Source: Sandaracinaceae bacterium | Lineage (GTDB): Bacteria; Myxococcota_A; Polyangia; Polyangiales; Sandaracinaceae | Assembly (NCBI GenBank): GCA_040218145.1 | Contig: JAVJQK010000101.1 | Location: 99,662-163,661 of the forward strand | Reading direction: 5' to 3' | Length of the DNA: 64,000 nt | Shown here: positions 1 to 7,447 of the stretch, one piece after another | Numbering within the stretch: the stretch's first letter is position 1 | Layout: the number at the start of each line of letters is the position of its first letter | Notes under the pieces: model-generated | What the model was told of the DNA's origin: nothing | The model's database searches: none | Seen by the model: the letters and a program-made list of their open reading frames with translations, nothing else | Position numbers and translations under genes: made by a program

Positions 1-2
1 TG

Positions 3-1658
3 CCGGAGCTCCCGGACGAGGTCCGCGTGCGCTTCTTCGGGGCGGTGCGCGAGCGCGCGGCGGAGACGCTCTCCGATCCCGCGCCGGTCGAGGGACGACA
101 CGTGGCCTACTTCGTCGAGGCGGCGGAGCGCTGGGACGCGGGCATCGAGAGCCCGGACGAGGTCGCGTGCACGGCGCACCTGGTAGTGGATCTCCCCAAC
201 CTGGAGGCGGCGCTCGAGCGCGCGGACGACGAGGCCGCCGCGCGCCTCGGGCTCGTGCTGCACGTGGCCTATCAGCGGCGCGGGCCCTTCTCGCGCCAGT
301 CCGAGCTCGTCGCGCGGGTGCGCGCGCTGGCCGAGACGCTCTGCGACGATCGCCTGCTCGCCCGCGCGGAGCTGGCCGCGGCCCGGGTCGCGCGCTGGTC
401 CCAGGAGCTCGACGCATCCGAGCGGGCGCTCGCGCGGGCGATGGACGCGGCCCGACGCTCGGGCGACGTCGAGACCGAGGCCGGCTGCGCCCGCAACCTC
501 GCGGCGAACGCCTTCCGGGCCGGAGACGCGGAGGGCTTCGAGCGGCACCTGCGCCACGCGCTCGAGGCCGCGCGCCGGAGCGGCCGCCCCAGCGACGAGG
601 TCAACGCGCTCAACGGGCTCGGCTGGCTCCACGCGGACCGGGGCGAGACGGACGAGGCGCGGCGCACGCTCGAGAGCGCGCTCGAGCTCGCCACGCGCAC
701 CCGGATCCCGGGCCTCGTCGCGCTGTGTCACGGCTCGCTGTCGGCCACGATGCTGCGCGCCGAGCGCTTCGAGGCGGCGGAGCGGCACGCCACGGCCGCG
801 ATCGAGGCCTACGAGAGCCTCGGCTATCTGCGGCAGTGGGCGCTCGAGCACCTGGTGCGCGCCGAGGCGCGGCTCTGGGCGGACGACCTGGCCGGCGCGC
901 ACGAGGACGCCGACGCGGCCCTCGAGCGCGCGCGCTTCCTGGGGCTGAAGGCGCCGCTCGCGCGCGCGCTGGGGATCCGGGGCAAGGTGGCGTTCTTCGA
1001 GCAGGACTTCGGCGCCGCGCGGGACGCGCTGGAGAGGGCCGCGAGCCAGCTCGCCGGCAGCCCCGAGGCGGCGCGGCTCTGGTCCTACGCCGGCGCCGCG
1101 CGCGCGATGATGGGTCACCCCGAGGCGGCGGAGGAGGCGTTCGCGCGGGGCGACGCGCTGGCCGGGCTCCTGCGCGGCTTCGCCCGGGTCGCGGCGGCCA
1201 AGGCGGCGGCGGCGCGCGGCGAGCCGGTGGACCTGAGCGATCTCCCGAGCGCGGGGGAGGGGCTCGAGGAGCGCCGCGCGCTCGAGCTCCTGGCCAGCGT
1301 GGCCCGCGCCGTCGCGCCCGGCCGCGAGGTCTCGCAGGTCCGCATGGAGGTGGCGGACGGCGCGGGCTGGTTCCGGCTCGAGGGCGAAGGCGAGGGCGTG
1401 GACCTGACCCGCCGCCGCGCGCTCCGGGGCATCCTGCGCGCGCTCGTCGACCACAAGACCGACCCGAGCCGCGCGCCGCTCGGCCTGGACGAGGTGCTCG
1501 AGGCGGGCTGGCCGGGCGAGAAGATGTCCCCCGAGTCGGGCGCGCGCCGCGTCTACGTGACCATCAACCGCCTCCGCAAGCTCGGCCTGGGCGAGCTCCT
1601 GCTCACGACCGGCGACGGCTACGCGCTCGCGCCGCGGGTCGACGTGGTCCGCGTCTGA
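3..1658 (+). CDS. TPR-repeat regulator with C-terminal winged helix (5' partial)
   Basis: The reading frame is open from the first full codon of the window (PELPDEVRV...), so the true start lies upstream and only the C-terminal 551 residues are visible. Residues of the visible part form repeated helical pairs of TPR type (for example the stretch around nt 430-830, with repeated A-x-x-x-A-R-x-G patterns). The last 80 or so residues (nt 1400-1655) look like an OmpR/AfsR-type winged helix (RRVYVTINRLRKLGL...GDGYALAP). Proteins of this plan usually carry an ATPase or kinase domain upstream and act as signal-dependent transcription regulators; that part is not in view. The family call is fair, the function is inferred. 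Confidence 0.8.
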   Translation, partial: PELPDEVRVRFFGAVRERAAETLSDPAPVEGRHVAYFVEAAERWDAGIESPDEVACTAHLVVDLPNLEAALERADDEAAARLGLVLHVAYQRRGPFSRQSELVARVRALAETLCDDRLLARAELAAARVARWSQELDASERALARAMDAARRSGDVETEAGCARNLAANAFRAGDAEGFERHLRHALEAARRSGRPSDEVNALNGLGWLHADRGETDEARRTLESALELATRTRIPGLVALCHGSLSATMLRAERFEAAERHATAAIEAYESLGYLRQWALEHLVRAEARLWADDLAGAHEDADAALERARFLGLKAPLARALGIRGKVAFFEQDFGAARDALERAASQLAGSPEAARLWSYAGAARAMMGHPEAAEEAFARGDALAGLLRGFARVAAAKAAAARGEPVDLSDLPSAGEGLEERRALELLASVARAVAPGREVSQVRMEVADGAGWFRLEGEGEGVDLTRRRALRGILRALVDHKTDPSRAPLGLDEVLEAGWPGEKMSPESGARRVYVTINRLRKLGLGELLLTTGDGYALAPRVDVVRV

Positions 1659-1770
1659 CGCGCGCCGTCGTGGCCAGGATCGCCTGGCGCGCGGCGATCA
1701 CGTACACCACCGCGGCGCGCCACGCGTCCCGGGAGTGACCGCGAGTTTCACGCCGCAGCCGCGGGCGGGT

Positions 1771-1776
1771 TAGCCT
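1771..1776 (+). promoter_or_regulatory. -10 box of a leaderless promoter
   Basis: TAGCCT ends exactly 6 bases before the GTG at 1783 and there is no Shine-Dalgarno, so transcription should begin at or next to the start codon. It matches the TANNNT boxes seen before many starts in this window. Confidence 0.6.
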
Positions 1777-1782
1777 CGGCGC

Positions 1783-3249
1783 GTGAACGGCGGGGAAGGC
1801 GTGGAGTGGACCGAGGGGGACCTGTCGATCTCCCTCGGGCGCGTGGCGACGGCGGCGCTCGGGGGAGACTCGCTCTACCTCGTGCGACACCGGGATCTCG
1901 CGAGCTGGAAGCTCGAGGGCGACGCCGCGGCGCCGTGGCACGAGCCGGTCAGCGCGACGCGGCGCATGCAGCTCGACGAGCGCTACCTGCACGTGGCCGC
2001 CGATCCGCGCGGGGTCTTCTACGTGCTCCTCGCGGACGGGAGCGTCTGGCGGCGCGCGCCGGGCGAAGATCTCGAGGCGATCTCCGGGCCCGACGTGCGC
2101 GTCGCCGGCCACTACGCGCACCGCGTCGGCTTCGTGCACGACGAGACGGCGAACCAGCTCGTCATCGCGGGGGGCGACAACCGCAACGACACCTGCGCGC
2201 TCGACCTGACCACGCGGACGCTCGTGCCGCTGCCCTACGGGCCCGGCCACGGCGTCGGGCAGACCGTGGCCACGCCGCACGGCGTGTATCGCCTGACGGA
2301 GGACGAGCTGTGGCTCCTGCGCGGGCGGGACTGGACGCTGGTCGAGCGCCACGAGCACGCCCGACGCGACCAGGGCGTCCTGCTCTTCTGGTCGCCCGGG
2401 GACGACGCGCTCTTCTTCGTCTCGGAGACGCTGTCCCATCGCGAGCCCCCGCTCTGCGTGGAGCTCACCTCGGACGGCGCCAACCCGCCCATCACGCTGC
2501 AGGGCTCGTTCTCCTCGGCGCTCGAGATGCACGGGCACGTCGCGCAGGTGGAGCCGCGCGGCAAGCGGCTCGTGCAGACGGACCGGCTCGGGCTGCATCA
2601 CCTGCCGCTCTCGTCGCTGCAGCTCGAGGGCGGGCCGCCGACGGCGCCGATCGCGCATCAGCGCTCGGTCGTGCGAACGCCGCCGAGCCACTGGTACCGG
2701 GAGGCGCTCGCGCTGCGTCAGCGAGACCTCGAGGCGCCCGACCTCGAGATCGGCGTGCGCGACGGCTGGATGCTCGCCGCGACCCTCCCCGTCAGCCCGC
2801 ACCTCCCGCTCGCGAACGCGGGCTCGCTCGTCCTCTTCAGCCGCGAGGTCCCCTACGACTACGACCCGTGGGAGCTGGCCTTCACGAACGCCTTCGAGGC
2901 GCGGATCGTCGACGAGGTCTACCCCATGACCGCGGGCGGCATGCTGCTGGACGCCCGGCCCTACCGCGAGGTCGAGCCCATCTTCGCGAGCCGCGTGGAC
3001 ACCGCGCACGACGGCGCGGCGCACTACGCCCGTGGCTCGAAGATCGGCGGCTTCCCCGCCCTGGTCACGGGCACACGCGAGGACGCCGCGAACGCCTTCG
3101 TCTCGGACCTCCGCTGCGAGGACTGCGACGCTCGCCTGCGCTTCGCGGTCCAGCTCGCGTGGCCCGAGTGGGACCTGATCAGCGCGGTGCTCTACGTCTA
3201 CGCCTGCCCCTTCGGTCACTCCGCGGCCGCGAAAGCACAGAACGTCTAG
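1783..3249 (+). CDS. Beta-propeller-like protein with DUF1963/YwqG-like C-terminus
   Basis: This 488-residue protein has no signal peptide or membrane segment. The first 330 residues read like propeller blades (repeated hydrophobic strands such as RDLASWKLEG, GVFYVLLADGSVWRR, HGVYRLTEDELWLLRG). The C-terminal 130 residues resemble DUF1963/YwqG: a GSKIGGFPALV motif followed by a CEDC pair and an ACPFGH pair, which could bind a metal. The GTG start is chosen from the -10 box 6 bases upstream. A propeller joined to a DUF1963-like domain is not a combination I know as standard. The function is unknown; the protein is probably cytoplasmic. Confidence 0.8.
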   Translation: MNGGEGVEWTEGDLSISLGRVATAALGGDSLYLVRHRDLASWKLEGDAAAPWHEPVSATRRMQLDERYLHVAADPRGVFYVLLADGSVWRRAPGEDLEAISGPDVRVAGHYAHRVGFVHDETANQLVIAGGDNRNDTCALDLTTRTLVPLPYGPGHGVGQTVATPHGVYRLTEDELWLLRGRDWTLVERHEHARRDQGVLLFWSPGDDALFFVSETLSHREPPLCVELTSDGANPPITLQGSFSSALEMHGHVAQVEPRGKRLVQTDRLGLHHLPLSSLQLEGGPPTAPIAHQRSVVRTPPSHWYREALALRQRDLEAPDLEIGVRDGWMLAATLPVSPHLPLANAGSLVLFSREVPYDYDPWELAFTNAFEARIVDEVYPMTAGGMLLDARPYREVEPIFASRVDTAHDGAAHYARGSKIGGFPALVTGTREDAANAFVSDLRCEDCDARLRFAVQLAWPEWDLISAVLYVYACPFGHSAAAKAQNV

Positions 3250-3281
3250 CCGTTCGCAGACCGTGGCCCGGTGCGCTCTGG

Positions 3282-3287
3282 TAGGCT
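3282..3287 (+). promoter_or_regulatory. -10 box of a leaderless promoter
   Basis: TAGGCT ends 7 bases before the ATG at 3295. This favours that ATG over the in-frame GTG at 3271, which lies upstream of the box. Confidence 0.6.
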
Positions 3288-3294
3288 CCCGGGG

Positions 3295-3702
3295 ATGAGC
3301 TCGGGCAGCGCGGCGCACCGCGGAATTCGGGTCGACTCGTCGCTCTGGCCGGTCGTCCACATGCAGGTCTTCGCGGACGTCACGGAGGCGGACGTCGACG
3401 TGGCCTACGACGAGCTGGAGTCGCTCGTGCCCCGGGGTCGCCACGTGCACCTGACCGACCTTCGGCACGTCAACCCGCTCACCATCCCGGCGACGCTCCG
3501 AAAGAAGTTCGCCGAGCGGGAGCGCCGGCTCGCCGAGGTCGCGGAGGGGGTCATCATGGCCGACGCGCGCGTCGTCGATCACCCGGTCGTGCGTGGGCTC
3601 CTCACCGCGTTCGAGTGGCTGGTGGGCGACGTCCCGTGGCCGGTCACGAACCACGCCTCCGAGCGAGCCGCCCTGGACTGGCTTCGCGAACGAGGCTTCT
3701 GA
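3295..3702 (+). CDS. STAS/SpoIIAA-like small protein
   Basis: This is a 135-residue soluble protein. Its pattern (ALWPVVHMQVF..., then HLTDLRHVN, then EGVIMADARVV and an amphipathic helical end) resembles the SpoIIAA-like STAS proteins that are numerous in myxobacteria and are thought to act in signalling. A second protein of similar plan is at 29070-29546 on the other strand. The start is set by the -10 box at 3282. It is convergent with the dehydrogenase at 3724. No catalytic residues can be named, and the family assignment is tentative. Confidence 0.75.
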   Translation: MSSGSAAHRGIRVDSSLWPVVHMQVFADVTEADVDVAYDELESLVPRGRHVHLTDLRHVNPLTIPATLRKKFAERERRLAEVAEGVIMADARVVDHPVVRGLLTAFEWLVGDVPWPVTNHASERAALDWLRERGF

Positions 3703-3723
3703 GCTGCGCGACGCGGCCGTCCG

Positions 3724-4671
3724 TTACGGGCGCGCTTCGTTCTCGGCCGGCGCCTCGTCGAAGCCGCGCACGATCTCCTCGGTGCGGTCCCAGAGCTTCT
3801 CGGCCAGCTCGAGGTCCCGGCCGTGCCGTGAGGACTTGGCCACGTTGCAATCCGAGAAGTACTCGCCGTTGATCTCCGCCGCCGCGGGGTGAGCGGCCAC
3901 GTAGCACTGGGTCGCCGCGCCCTGCGGGATGCTCTTGAAGGCGAGCGCGGACAGGACGGGCATGAGCGCGCGGGCCACGCCGGGGAGGTGACGGCCGAGG
4001 TTGGTGTCGATCACGCCGGGATGGAGCGCGTTCGCGGTCTTGCGCGTGCCCTCGAAGCGCTTGGCCAGCGAGCGGGCGAAGAGCAGGTTGGCCAGCTTGG
4101 ACTGCCCGTACGCCTTGTTCGGCGTGTAGCCCTGCTCGAAGGTCAGATCGTCGAGCTGGATGCCGCCCGGCGGCGCCCAGTTGTGGGCCGCGCTCGAGAG
4201 CATCACCACGCGCCCGTCGTCGGTGAGCTGATCGAGCAGGCCCGTCACGAGCATGAAGTGGCCGACGTGGTTGGTGAGGAACTGCAGCTCCTGGCCGTGG
4301 GCCAGGGTCCGCTCGGGCAGCGCCATGATGCCCGCGTTGCAGAGGAGCACGTCGATGGGTCCGTGCGCGGAGGCCGTCTCCACGCAGGCCCTGACCGAGG
4401 CGGGCTCCGACAGCTCGCACGCGAGCGGGACCGCGTCTTTCCCCAGCGACGCCAGGGCGTCTCGCGCCTTGGCGAGCGTGCGCGCCGCGCCGAGGATCCG
4501 CGCCCCGCGCATGTGCAGCACCCGCGCCGTCTCCGCCCCAAGCCCGGAGTTGATCCCCGTGATCAGGACCGTCTTGCCGCTCAGGTCCACCCCATCGGTG
4601 ACCTCTTCGGCCGTGGACGCGTAGCCGAACCCGCTGGGGCCGGCGCTCTTGAACCATGCGTAGAGCGACAT
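3724..4671 (-). CDS. Short-chain dehydrogenase/reductase (WWOX/RDH-like)
   Basis: This is a 315-residue SDR. It shows the NAD(P)-binding TGINSGLGAETA motif near residue 40, LLCNAGIM (the NAG motif), the catalytic Ser in VVMLSSAAHNW, and the YGQSKLAN pair (Tyr and Lys of the YxxxK signature). The long substrate loop and the NALHPGVIDTNLGR end are like retinol-dehydrogenase/WWOX-type SDRs, which use NADP(H) on lipophilic alcohols or ketones. The start is the ATG at 4671 (MSLYAWFKS); the much longer open frame upstream has no SDR sequence. It follows the 4722-5333 gene by 50 bases on the same strand and may be co-transcribed. The substrate is unknown. Confidence 0.9.
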   Translation of the reverse strand: MSLYAWFKSAGPSGFGYASTAEEVTDGVDLSGKTVLITGINSGLGAETARVLHMRGARILGAARTLAKARDALASLGKDAVPLACELSEPASVRACVETASAHGPIDVLLCNAGIMALPERTLAHGQELQFLTNHVGHFMLVTGLLDQLTDDGRVVMLSSAAHNWAPPGGIQLDDLTFEQGYTPNKAYGQSKLANLLFARSLAKRFEGTRKTANALHPGVIDTNLGRHLPGVARALMPVLSALAFKSIPQGAATQCYVAAHPAAAEINGEYFSDCNVAKSSRHGRDLELAEKLWDRTEEIVRGFDEAPAENEARP

Positions 4672-4721
4672 GGCATCGACCTGGGGCGAGTCGACGGCGA
4701 CCGCCAGTCCTAGAGCACATC

Positions 4722-5333
4722 TCAAGCCCAGCTGATCTGATAGGCGAGCTTGTCGGGGGTGCAGCGCTCCGGCAGCTGGCGCACGTAGGCGACGCGGCAG
4801 AACATCTCGATCAGCGCGTGCAGCACGCCGCGCATGCCGTGCTGGATGTAGTCGTAGCGAGCGACGGGCCAGGCGTAGGCCTCGAGGCGCGCCTCTTTCG
4901 GGCCCAGCTTGTAGAGCGCGATGTTCCCCCCGATCCAGATGCGCCGCCAGAGCCGCGGGGTTCGCTCCAGCACCGCCCACGGGCTCGCGCCCGCGCTCTT
5001 GGCCGCGCGCACGACGACGCTGAGGATGGTGGCGTGCAGACGATCGGACACCTCGCGTCCGATGTCGTAGAGCTCCGTCGCGCTGAGGCCCAGCCGATCG
5101 CACGCCGTGTAGTGGGCGTGCGCGACGTCGATGGGCAGCCACATACCCGCGACGTGCATCTCGATCACGTCTCGGTGCTCGGGCGGCACGTGCCGCAGAT
5201 ATCGATCCCAGAGCTCGCGCTCCTTGAGGGCGCGGACACTGGACGAGAGCCAGGTGCTCCTGAACTCCGAGGCGAGGGCCGTGGCTGCCGTGGCGGCGAC
5301 GAGCGCCTCCTCGGTGGGGTGGGGGTACTGCAT
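4722..5333 (-). CDS. Conserved hypothetical protein, possibly TIGR02265/DUF2378-like
   Basis: This is a 203-residue protein that starts at the ATG 5333 (MQYPHPTEE). It is mostly helical at the N-terminus (an AxxAATALASEF helix, then ELWDRYLRHVPPEHRDVI). The second half (VVRAAKSAGASPWAVLERTPRLWRR, then IALYKLGPKEARLEAYAWPV and a final helix) has the layout of the myxobacterial TIGR02265/DUF2378 family: a helix, an LExxPRxxRR motif, then a beta segment. I recognise this only as a resemblance. No enzyme motif is visible. It is divergent from the CxxC-domain gene at 5444. Confidence 0.7.
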   Translation of the reverse strand: MQYPHPTEEALVAATAATALASEFRSTWLSSSVRALKERELWDRYLRHVPPEHRDVIEMHVAGMWLPIDVAHAHYTACDRLGLSATELYDIGREVSDRLHATILSVVVRAAKSAGASPWAVLERTPRLWRRIWIGGNIALYKLGPKEARLEAYAWPVARYDYIQHGMRGVLHALIEMFCRVAYVRQLPERCTPDKLAYQISWA

Positions 5334-5443
5334 GAGAGGGCGACGTACGGCAGGCCCGGCCGGGCATGAAGACGATCTGACCGGACATTCCGCCGCCTGA
5401 CGCGAACGGCCAAGGAACCGCGCGCGTGTCGGGTCGGAGGGGC

Positions 5444-5977
5444 GTGAGCTTCCACATCCCCGAGCCGTGCGAAGAGCGCTGGGAAGACATGGCCCCCCGC
5501 GGGGAGGGCCGCTTCTGCGAGCGCTGTCAGCACACCGTCGTCGACCTGTCGAAGATGAGCCGCGCCCAGGCGGAGAGCCGGATGCGCCGCGTGACCGGCG
5601 ACTACCTGTGCGTGCAGCTCGCGGTGGACGAGGACGACGCGCCGCTCTTTCGGCCCGCGCCCTCGCGCGCCCCGCACTGGGCCGGCGGCCTCGTGCTGCT
5701 GAGCGCGCTGAGCGCGGCGGGCTGCGCCGAGGGGGACGCGCCCGAGATGACCGAGACGATCGAGCCGTGTGAGCTGCCCGACCCGGGACCGGCGATGCAG
5801 CCGGTGGTGACCCAGCCCGCGCCGGAGGCGGTCCCGGAGGCGGTGGCGATGCCCAGCGACGCGGGCGCGGGCGCCCTCTCAGCGGCCGAGCGAGAAGCGC
5901 TCGAGGCCCGGAAGCACGCCATCCAGACCCCGCCCATCCGCATGGTGCGGGGCCGGATGCCGCGCCACCGGTTCTGA
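5444..5977 (+). CDS. CxxC-domain protein with internal lipobox-like membrane segment (paralogue A)
   Basis: The protein is about 177 residues. It opens with FHIPEPCEERWEDM...GRFCERCQHTVVDLS, a small domain with one Cys before a CxxC pair that probably binds metal. There follows a single hydrophobic stretch ending in a lipobox-like LSAAGC near residue 87, then a Pro/Ala-rich tail. Its paralogue is at 10874-11425. Two starts are possible: GTG 5426 or GTG 5444. I chose 5444 because the resulting VSFHIPEPC matches the start of the paralogue (MEFRVAEPC), and GGAGG lies just upstream. The position of the lipobox so far from the N-terminus is odd, so the segment may be an ordinary membrane anchor. 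Confidence 0.75.
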   Translation: MSFHIPEPCEERWEDMAPRGEGRFCERCQHTVVDLSKMSRAQAESRMRRVTGDYLCVQLAVDEDDAPLFRPAPSRAPHWAGGLVLLSALSAAGCAEGDAPEMTETIEPCELPDPGPAMQPVVTQPAPEAVPEAVAMPSDAGAGALSAAEREALEARKHAIQTPPIRMVRGRMPRHRF

Positions 5978-6391
5978 TCAGGCGGAGGCGAGCGAGCCCG
6001 TCCGATCGACGCCGCGGGGCGTGATCGGCGCCTTCTTCCAGCGGCCCCAGGCGACGAAGAGGCTGAGCGTCATGAGCACGGCCGGCGCGCCGAGCCCGGC
6101 GATCTCGCCGCGCACGAGGTGCAACACCAGCGCGAGCAGCATCACCAGGCCCAGGCTGGCCGCCGCGAGGGGCGTCAGGCCTGGCTTGATGCGGGTCGCC
6201 GCGGGCAGGATCAGCCCGATCGCGCCGAGCACCTCCGCGCCGCCCGCCAGACGCGCCATCCACGGGAAGTCGGCCGCGAAGGCCATCCCGCTCGCCACCA
6301 GCTCGTCGATGGGCGTGGCCAGCTTCATCGCGCCCGCCATGCCGAACGCGGCGGCGAGGAGCACCTGCAGGATCCAGAGCGTGATCTTCAT
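5978..6391 (-). CDS. DoxX-family membrane protein
   Basis: This is a 137-residue protein with four hydrophobic segments. It has the DoxX look: MKITLWILQVLLAAAFGMAGAMKL at the start (with the typical AGxxKL), then a WMARLAGGAEVLGAIGLILP helix. DoxX-like proteins are small membrane proteins linked to redox stress or to quinone-type substrates; the activity of this one is unknown. The ATG at 6391 is preceded by AGGAGAG, a good Shine-Dalgarno. It is divergent from the LysR regulator at 6489 and shares its operator region, so it is the likely target of that regulator. Confidence 0.88.
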   Translation of the reverse strand: MKITLWILQVLLAAAFGMAGAMKLATPIDELVASGMAFAADFPWMARLAGGAEVLGAIGLILPAATRIKPGLTPLAAASLGLVMLLALVLHLVRGEIAGLGAPAVLMTLSLFVAWGRWKKAPITPRGVDRTGSLASA

Positions 6392-6423
6392 CGTCGTCTC
6401 TCCTTGGAGAGCGAAGTCTAGGA

Positions 6424-6481
6424 GGTTCCCTAGGCGCAACCATCGGGCGCCCTTGCAACCCATGGTTGCCCTGGTGCAACC
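6424..6481. promoter_or_regulatory. Operator region between DoxX-like and LysR genes
   Basis: The half-site GCAACC occurs at 6436-6441, 6455-6460 and 6476-6481, and inverted (GGTTGC) at 6464-6469. The middle pair forms a palindrome GCAACC-CAT-GGTTGC. Spacing of about two helical turns between direct copies (19 and 21 bases) is what a LysR tetramer would read. The palindrome overlaps the ATG at 6462, which argues that the LysR start is the later GTG at 6489. Confidence 0.65.
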
Positions 6482-6488
6482 TAAAGGC

Positions 6489-7394
6489 GTGAACCTGGTG
6501 GATCTCGACGCGTTCGTCCGGGTGGTGGAGACGGGCAGCCTGACCGGCGCGGCCGAGCAGCTCGGGGTCCCGAAGTCCACCGTCAGCCGCCGGGTGGCCC
6601 GGCTCGAGGACGCGCTGGGGCTGCCGCTGCTGACGCGCTCGGCCCGCAGCGTGACCGTGACCGAAGATGGGCTGCGGCTGCACGCCCGCTCCGCGCCCGC
6701 CCTGCGTCAGCTCGCGGAGGTCGAGCGCGAGCTGGACGACCGGGCCGAGACGCCGACCGGCGTGCTGCGGCTCACCACGCCCCAGGACCTCGGCCACTCC
6801 ACCGGCTTCGCGCGCCTGCTCACCGACTTCCGGGAGCGCTTCCCGGAGGTGATCGTGGAGGTCGAGCTGACCAACCGGGTGCTCGATCTCGCGGCCGAGG
6901 GGTTCGACCTCGCGCTCCGGCCGAACGCGCCGAGCGTGGGAGGCGGCGGCCTGGTGGGCCGGCGGATCGCGACGCACGGCGCGGGCCTCTACGCGAGCCC
7001 GGCGTACCTCGCGCGCCGCGGGCGCCCCGAGCTGCCGGGCTCCCTCGCCGGCCACGATCTCGTGCACCACCGGGTGCTGCCGCGCGACCGCGTGGTGCTG
7101 CGAAGGGACGACGACACCGAGGTCGAGCTGGCCGCGAAGAGCGTGATGATCTGCAACGACTTCTGGCTCGTCGCGGCGGCCGCGGTGCAAGGCGGAGGCG
7201 TGGCCGTGATCCCCGAGATGATGGCCGAGCCCCACGTGGAGCGCGGTGAGCTCGAGCGCCTCTTCCCCGCCCTGTCGGCGATGCGTGGCTCACTCTGGGT
7301 GGTGTGGCCCGAGGGTCGCCACCTCGCCCCTCGCGTGCGCGCGTTCGTCGACCACATCGTCGACCGATCCGGGCGCCCGGAGCTCTGGCGGTAA
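6489..7394 (+). CDS. LysR-family transcriptional regulator
   Basis: This is a 301-residue regulator. Residues 1-60 form the winged helix-turn-helix (NLVDLDAFVRVVETGSLTGAA...VPKSTVSRRVARLE). From about residue 85 there is a LysR substrate-binding domain (TGVLRLTTPQDLG...VEVELTNRVLDLAAEGFDLALR...LVGRRI). It belongs to the subgroup close to the CrgA/AaeR type that governs a neighbouring reductase or DoxX gene. The GTG start at 6489 gives the standard LysR N-terminus. An earlier ATG (6462) would place the operator palindrome inside the gene. It probably represses or activates the divergent DoxX-like gene in response to a small aromatic or oxidised ligand; that is inference from position. Confidence 0.92.
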   Translation: MNLVDLDAFVRVVETGSLTGAAEQLGVPKSTVSRRVARLEDALGLPLLTRSARSVTVTEDGLRLHARSAPALRQLAEVERELDDRAETPTGVLRLTTPQDLGHSTGFARLLTDFRERFPEVIVEVELTNRVLDLAAEGFDLALRPNAPSVGGGGLVGRRIATHGAGLYASPAYLARRGRPELPGSLAGHDLVHHRVLPRDRVVLRRDDDTEVELAAKSVMICNDFWLVAAAAVQGGGVAVIPEMMAEPHVERGELERLFPALSAMRGSLWVVWPEGRHLAPRVRAFVDHIVDRSGRPELWR

Positions 7395-7447
7395 CTTTTC
7401 TCTCTCGATCGCGTCAGTCGCGCGTGCGCACGTTCGTCCGGGGGCTC

